From: Clostridiales bacterium DTU089
GTDB lineage: Bacteria > Bacillota > Clostridia > Oscillospirales > Acutalibacteraceae
Assembly: GCA_001513045.1 (NCBI GenBank)
Contig: LFSB01000034.1
Coordinates: forward strand, 1-36,425
Direction of reading: 5' to 3'
Length of the DNA stretch: 36,425 nt
The notes under the pieces were generated by a model. That model did not search any database and had not been told where the DNA came from. It worked only from the letters and a program-made list of their open reading frames with translations. Each line of letters starts with the position of its first letter. Within the stretch, counting starts at the first letter, position 1. Below are positions 33,197-36,425 of this stretch, piece after piece. Position numbers and translations under genes: made by a program.

Positions 33197-33237
33197 AAAA
33201 CCGTCAATCGGCTTTAGCCGTTCGGCGGTTTTTTTAA
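33197..33237 (+). terminator. Terminator of the tRNA gene
   Basis: AAAACCG ... CGGTTTT outer stem with an inner CGGC-TTTA-GCCG hairpin, followed by seven T's. Confidence 0.8.
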
Positions 33238-33363
33238 TTTACCCGGTATCGAACTATACTGCTCTGTCTTTTGTCGGGAGGCCGCAGGCGACGCCGAAAT
33301 GGGCAGGAACCAAATAACGTGACTTGAAGCGGTCGGCCGCATTTGTTTATTATAGCAAACAAG
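33238..33363. other. Non-coding gap between tRNA terminator and exporter promoter
   Basis: No gene or clear RNA is seen. It includes a short GC-rich patch (33280-33342, with GCGG/CCGC inverted segments) whose composition differs from the AT-rich sequence after it. It may be the remnant of an integration next to the tRNA. Confidence 0.3.
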
Positions 33364-33392
33364 TTGCCAATTTCATTAAGGTATGGTAAAAT
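33364..33392 (+). promoter_or_regulatory. Promoter of the ABC exporter
   Basis: TTGCCA (33364-33369), a 17-base spacer and TAAAAT (33387-33392) with extended-10 TG at 33384-33385. A TTGTTT/AAACAA dyad (33343-33362) lies immediately upstream. The transcript would have a leader of about 190 bases before the exporter gene. Confidence 0.6.
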
Positions 33393-33433
33393 ATATAAAA
33401 TAGCTATTATCGGTTGTTTTGAGAGGTACCGTA

Positions 33434-33475
33434 ATGACTGATTTCATTGAGACAAATTTTAATATGATTATTTGA
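33434..33475 (+). CDS. Candidate 13-codon leader ORF
   Basis: ATG 33434 to TGA 33473-33475 encodes MTDFIETNFNMII. GAGAGG at 33421-33426 is 7 bases upstream. It falls inside the exporter leader, and its stop codon lies within the 5' arm of the long inverted repeat, so a ribosome finishing it would prevent that stem from forming. No stalling motif is recognised. Short ORFs occur by chance, so this is tentative. Confidence 0.35.
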   Translation: MTDFIETNFNMII

Positions 33476-33569
33476 TTCGATTCAAAGCAGGCTCCCGAAA
33501 GATTAAAACTTTCGGGTTATTTGAGTTGCGGCGTAAGCAGCTCTTATCTGTTATTTGAATCGAATCAAA
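33471..33569 (+). promoter_or_regulatory. Structured leader / paired operators before the ABC exporter
   Basis: A perfect 16-bp inverted repeat, TTTGATTCGATTCAAA (33471-33486) and TTTGAATCGAATCAAA (33554-33569), encloses two hairpins: CCCGAAAG/CTTTCGGG (33494-33516) and GAGTTGC/GCAGCTC (33523-33543, one G-U). As RNA this folds into a three-way junction ending 9 bases before the ribosome site. Each arm is also one mismatch from the palindrome TTTGAATCGATTCAAA, with a central CG as in LacI-type operators, so two protein sites 83 bases apart are an alternative. Confidence 0.6.
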
Positions 33570-33590
33570 ACATATTTTAAGGAGTTTCAT

Positions 33591-35399
33591 ATGAAAAACA
33601 AAAAACTTTCAAGTCTATCAAAGTCGAAGTATATCTTATTTCTCCTCAAGCCTTATTGGAAATACGGCAAGGGATATATGCTTACGGTTTTACTGATGTC
33701 AACCCTGCTTCAGCCTGTTTCAGCATATCTAACCGCGCTTCTACCTCAAAAGGCGATTGATGCCGTTATGAGCGACACGCCTCGTAACGAGGTTATTTCC
33801 GTCATTGTTATGTTTACCCTGTTCATCGTTTTTGTTGCCGCTTCGGAGAAGGTCATACAAATGGCATACACGCAAATGACTCTTGTGAAAATCAGTAACA
33901 GAATAAAGAATGATGTCAATAAAAAGGCTCTGCGTACCGATTATAAATACTATGACAGACCGGATTTCTTTGTGAAGTTCATTTTTGCGCAGGAAACATA
34001 TCCCATTCATGCTCAAAATGTTGTGATGCTTTTCCCCGATATTTTGCGCGGAGCTTCAACAATGATTGCTATGGTTGCAATTATAGCGTCCGTCGGTCCG
34101 GTTCTGCTCGGGATAACCGCTTTCTTTGTGGTCCTCAATGCGGTGGTGGGAATTCCCGTAATAAAACCCTCTGCGGATTACGATGTGAGCCTTACCGACG
34201 CATGGCGTCCGCTTGACTATGTGAGCAGGATGCTGAAAATTAAAGAAAATGCCGCGGAGCTGCGTTCATCCGGTGCGGGTCTGAAGCTGCTTTATACAAT
34301 CAATGCGGCAATGGCAAATTTCCAAAAAACGTATAAGCAATACATGAAAAAAGTCGCTCCGTTTTATCTTTTACAGGGAGCGGTTTCGCCCATTCAGGCA
34401 GCTTGTGTTCTTGCATATGTGATATTTTTCGTTATTGCCGGTGACAAAACGCAAATCGGATTATACGCTTCGCTTACTATCGCCTCAACGGCCTTGGCTG
34501 AAAGCTTGAATGATGCTGCGGGCGGTATTATGCAAATGCTTCAATGCATTGTGAACGGTGAGAAGGTTGCGGAGTTTTTTGAAGCAAAATCAGATATTGA
34601 ACCCGTGAAAGAAAACGCTCTGCCGGCTCCTGAGGGAAAATATGAGGTCGAATTCAAGGATGCTTCATTCGGATATGAAAACACGTCATTTTCTATCGAA
34701 AACCTTAATCTCAAGATAAAACCCGGTCAGAGAGTTGCCATAGTCGGAGAAAACGGTTCAGGTAAAACAACGCTTACAAAGCTTCTGTTGCGGCTGTACG
34801 ATGTGAGCAACGGCGCTGTGCTCATTAACGGCAAAAACATAAAAGAATATGATATTCATCAGCTGCGGCAGCATACGGGCGTGGTGTTTCAGGATGTCAG
34901 ACTTCTTGCAATGAGTCTGCGCGACAATTTAACGGTATATCACGATGTATCCGATGAAAAGCTGCTTGAAATAATTGACAAGCTTGATTTGAGCGAGATA
35001 CTAAAAAAGGCAAACGGAGATTTAGATACAATGATTTCCCGCGAATTCACGCAGGACGGCATAGCACTTTCCGGCGGAGAAGCACAAAGGCTGATGATTG
35101 CAAGGCTGTTCACAGGCTCATTCGGGCTGCTGATACTTGACGAGCCGTCATCGGCTCTCGACCCGTTGGCGGAGGTTCGGTTAATGCAGAATATTCTCGA
35201 TGCATCAAACACCGCCACAACAATTATGATTGCGCACCGTCTTTCTGCCATACGGGATTTTGATATCATTTATCATATGGAACACGGGAAAATTATCGAA
35301 AGCGGAACGCATGACGAGTTGATGTCGGCAAGAGGAAAATACTATGAGATGTTTGTCAGACAGGGCGAAAATTATCAGAGTCAGAGAGATTTATCTTAA
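33591..35399 (+). CDS. ABC exporter, fused membrane and ATPase domains
   Basis: Half-transporter of 602 residues of the ABCB/MsbA-like exporter type. The membrane domain spans about 18-325 with six helices, and carries the KYYDRPDFFVKF segment seen in many Firmicutes peptide exporters. The ATPase domain (about 355-590) has Walker A GENGSGKTT, Q-loop VFQDVRLLAMSLRDN, signature LSGGEAQR, Walker B LLILDEPSSALD and switch His in IAHRLS. It has no N-terminal C39 peptidase domain. Start: AAGGAG (33579-33584) is 6 bases before ATG 33591; an upstream TTG at 33555 lies inside the inverted repeat. It works as a homodimer, or with a partner elsewhere. Likely cargo is a peptide or drug. Expression appears controlled by its unusual leader. 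Confidence 0.88.
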   Translation: MKNKKLSSLSKSKYILFLLKPYWKYGKGYMLTVLLMSTLLQPVSAYLTALLPQKAIDAVMSDTPRNEVISVIVMFTLFIVFVAASEKVIQMAYTQMTLVKISNRIKNDVNKKALRTDYKYYDRPDFFVKFIFAQETYPIHAQNVVMLFPDILRGASTMIAMVAIIASVGPVLLGITAFFVVLNAVVGIPVIKPSADYDVSLTDAWRPLDYVSRMLKIKENAAELRSSGAGLKLLYTINAAMANFQKTYKQYMKKVAPFYLLQGAVSPIQAACVLAYVIFFVIAGDKTQIGLYASLTIASTALAESLNDAAGGIMQMLQCIVNGEKVAEFFEAKSDIEPVKENALPAPEGKYEVEFKDASFGYENTSFSIENLNLKIKPGQRVAIVGENGSGKTTLTKLLLRLYDVSNGAVLINGKNIKEYDIHQLRQHTGVVFQDVRLLAMSLRDNLTVYHDVSDEKLLEIIDKLDLSEILKKANGDLDTMISREFTQDGIALSGGEAQRLMIARLFTGSFGLLILDEPSSALDPLAEVRLMQNILDASNTATTIMIAHRLSAIRDFDIIYHMEHGKIIESGTHDELMSARGKYYEMFVRQGENYQSQRDLS

Positions 35400-35409
35400 T
35401 GCGTTGGAG

Positions 35410-35443
35410 TTCTTGACAAAATATATACCTAATATGTCAAGAA
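35410..35443 (+). promoter_or_regulatory. Inverted repeat upstream of the AraC-type regulator
   Basis: Perfect 9-bp repeat TTCTTGACA (35410-35418) / TGTCAAGAA (35435-35443), 16 bases apart, just upstream of the regulator's -10 box. Likely an operator, perhaps for autoregulation; a terminator role for the exporter is less likely because no T-run follows directly. Confidence 0.5.
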
Positions 35444-35458
35444 ATCGTTTTTGTCTTA

Positions 35459-35467
35459 TGCTATAGT
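35459..35467 (+). promoter_or_regulatory. Extended -10 promoter of the AraC-type regulator
   Basis: TGCTATAGT, an extended -10 element, 30 bases before the start codon. No consensus -35 at the usual distance; the dyad just upstream may bind an activator. Confidence 0.45.
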
Positions 35468-35496
35468 GAGAGCACCAAAATAAAGGAGGTAATGAA

Positions 35497-36258
35497 ATGA
35501 GAAAAAGAAATGTTTTTAATGTTGTCATGGATTGTATCGATGAAAACATTAGGGACGAGGTAGAACAGATTAAACAACATATTTACAGGGTTTCCGGTTA
35601 CACAAGCAAGGAGTTCGGTGAATACTTTTCAATGCTGACGGAAAACGAAAGTTTGTTTAATTATATTTCATCGAGGAAAGTGTATTTTTTATGTCAAGAA
35701 CTTAGGGGCGACTCAAGCAAAACCATAACAGATATTGCGTACGATTTCAGCTATTCCAGCCCACCGGTTTTAAATCATTATATGAAAAGCTTTTACAACT
35801 GCACTCCGACTGATGTGAGAAAAGGAAAGATAGAGATACCAAACAAGAAATACCAATTTTCTGATTTTGATGAAAAAATCCTCGAGAAAGACAATCATTA
35901 CAACAGCGTGACAAGAAAACTTAAGAATGCAGGGTGGGTTTCTGAAATGGATTTTGACTATATTGAAGCGTTTAACGTGGCAGAAAAAGAGTATGGATTT
36001 GACATCGACACTTGCTATGCAATTTCTGAGGTAGCGGAAAGACTCGGCTTGCCTTTAAAAGAGGCTTTGGAAGGATGCTATGAACTGATGATTGACATTC
36101 GTTCAGACCCGGATTATTTGCCTCCGAAAACAAGAGCGGCAATTGAATACGGTATAGAATCCGATGCAGAGTTGAAAGAAATATGTAAATACTATGATTG
36201 CAAGCATTATGATTTGGATTCTTTTATGGTAAGAGCATATCGGGAACGAAATAAATGA
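35497..36258 (+). CDS. AraC-type HTH protein with unknown C-terminal domain
   Basis: Protein of 253 residues. Residues about 12-108 read as a full AraC DNA-binding domain: CIDENIRDEVEQIKQHI, SGYTSKEFGEYFSML, and the second HTH TITDIAYDFSYSSPPVLNHYMKSF with the closing CTPTDVRKG. In most AraC regulators this domain is C-terminal; here it is N-terminal and followed by about 145 residues, unrecognised, with CYAISEVAERLGLPLKEALEG and a charged helical end. AGGAGG lies 7 bases before ATG. The codons are clearly more AT-rich than in the genes to the left, suggesting later acquisition. It could regulate the adjacent exporter or itself through the TTCTTGACA repeat. Confidence 0.75.
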   Translation: MRKRNVFNVVMDCIDENIRDEVEQIKQHIYRVSGYTSKEFGEYFSMLTENESLFNYISSRKVYFLCQELRGDSSKTITDIAYDFSYSSPPVLNHYMKSFYNCTPTDVRKGKIEIPNKKYQFSDFDEKILEKDNHYNSVTRKLKNAGWVSEMDFDYIEAFNVAEKEYGFDIDTCYAISEVAERLGLPLKEALEGCYELMIDIRSDPDYLPPKTRAAIEYGIESDAELKEICKYYDCKHYDLDSFMVRAYRERNK

Positions 36259-36369
36259 AAAAAGGTTGCCTTGAAGAGAATAAACCATTGGGTCAATTTT
36301 TGGGAAGCAAGTCATAAGCCACTGTTTCGTGGATTTGTCCAAACAACAATTGCCGTCCGGAGAGTGATA

Positions 36370-36425
36370 TGATCCCCTTAGAGTAGACAGTGGAAATAAA
36401 AAAACACTGCTACGGAAAGGGGATC
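36370..36425 (+). mobile_element. Possible insertion-sequence left end (IS3-like), cut by window edge
   Basis: The stretch opens TGATCCCCTTAGAGTAGACA, which resembles IS3-family termini (TG start, CCCC, then a GTAGACA-like core). AAGGGGATC at 36417-36425 is the exact reverse complement of GATCCCCTT at 36371-36379, and GGAAAGGGG could be the ribosome site of a transposase orfA beyond the window. No transposase codons are visible, so this rests on pattern alone. Confidence 0.3.

Noticed and set aside
35413-35441. TTGACA at 35413 as a -35 box for the AraC-type gene
   Set aside because: No -10 sequence lies 16-18 bases downstream; the TTGACA is better explained as part of the inverted repeat.
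36103-36342. 79-residue minus-strand ORF at the right edge
   Set aside because: Mostly antisense to the regulator, with no ribosome site and no recognisable domain.
1-36425. CRISPR arrays, prophage genes, toxin-antitoxin pairs or rRNA
   Set aside because: No regularly spaced repeats, phage structural genes, paired small antitoxin-like ORFs or rRNA segments were seen.

Overview
The window looks like a chromosome segment of a Gram-positive, low-to-mid G+C anaerobe of the class Clostridia, most likely an uncultured gut or rumen Oscillospirales-type bacterium. The evidence is the strong AGGAGG-type ribosome binding sites, a BceRS-BceAB module, a lipobox solute-binding protein, B. subtilis/E. coli-type ARG boxes, and many flavin or radical-free anaerobic redox enzymes. 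The species assignment is inference; no rRNA or marker gene is present.

Layout. (1) 1-4710, plus strand: a complete BceRS-BceAB peptide-antibiotic sensing and detoxification module; its response regulator has an unusually short receiver domain. (2) 4733-7924, minus strand: a five-PAS diguanylate cyclase followed by a small membrane protein and a terminator. (3) 8174-10583, plus strand: a GPH-type sugar/cation symporter and, 37 bases downstream, an Fpg/Nei-fold protein lacking the catalytic N-terminal proline and the beta-hairpin lysine. (4) 18324-10648, minus strand: a six-gene catabolic operon (Fe-S Old Yellow Enzyme, SDR, fumarate-reductase-type flavoprotein, TIM-barrel isomerase-like protein, alpha/beta-hydrolase, heparinase II/III-like lyase), the best candidate for an undescribed pathway. 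(5) 18576-23011: a hybrid histidine kinase, divergent from the operon, convergent with an orphan sugar-type solute-binding lipoprotein. (6) 23162-28492: two metallophosphoesterases around a secreted LCAT/lipase-like protein; the lipase-like gene and the second phosphoesterase are divergent, share a C-terminal amphipathic tail, and the leader of the lipase-like gene is a chain of five short palindromes. (7) 32806-28554, minus strand: argC-argJ-argB-argD with a textbook ARG-box-controlled promoter. (8) 33121-36425: tRNA-Ala(GGC), an ABC exporter with a long structured leader (13-codon ORF plus a possible three-way junction), an AraC-type regulator with a novel C-terminal domain, and what may be the edge of an insertion sequence. 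This last segment is visibly more AT-rich in the regulator gene and may be acquired.

How it may work together. The symporter, the six-gene operon, the hybrid kinase and the solute-binding protein read as one uptake, sensing and degradation locus for an acidic or acylated glycan or glycoside: lyase and esterase open the substrate, the symporter imports it, and three redox enzymes plus the TIM-barrel protein process the product. The chemistry is not known. The arginine operon, the Bce module and the right-hand exporter unit are independent housekeeping or defence modules.

Limits: all family calls are from reading motifs in the translated sequence, without a database search. Promoters and hairpins are pattern matches.
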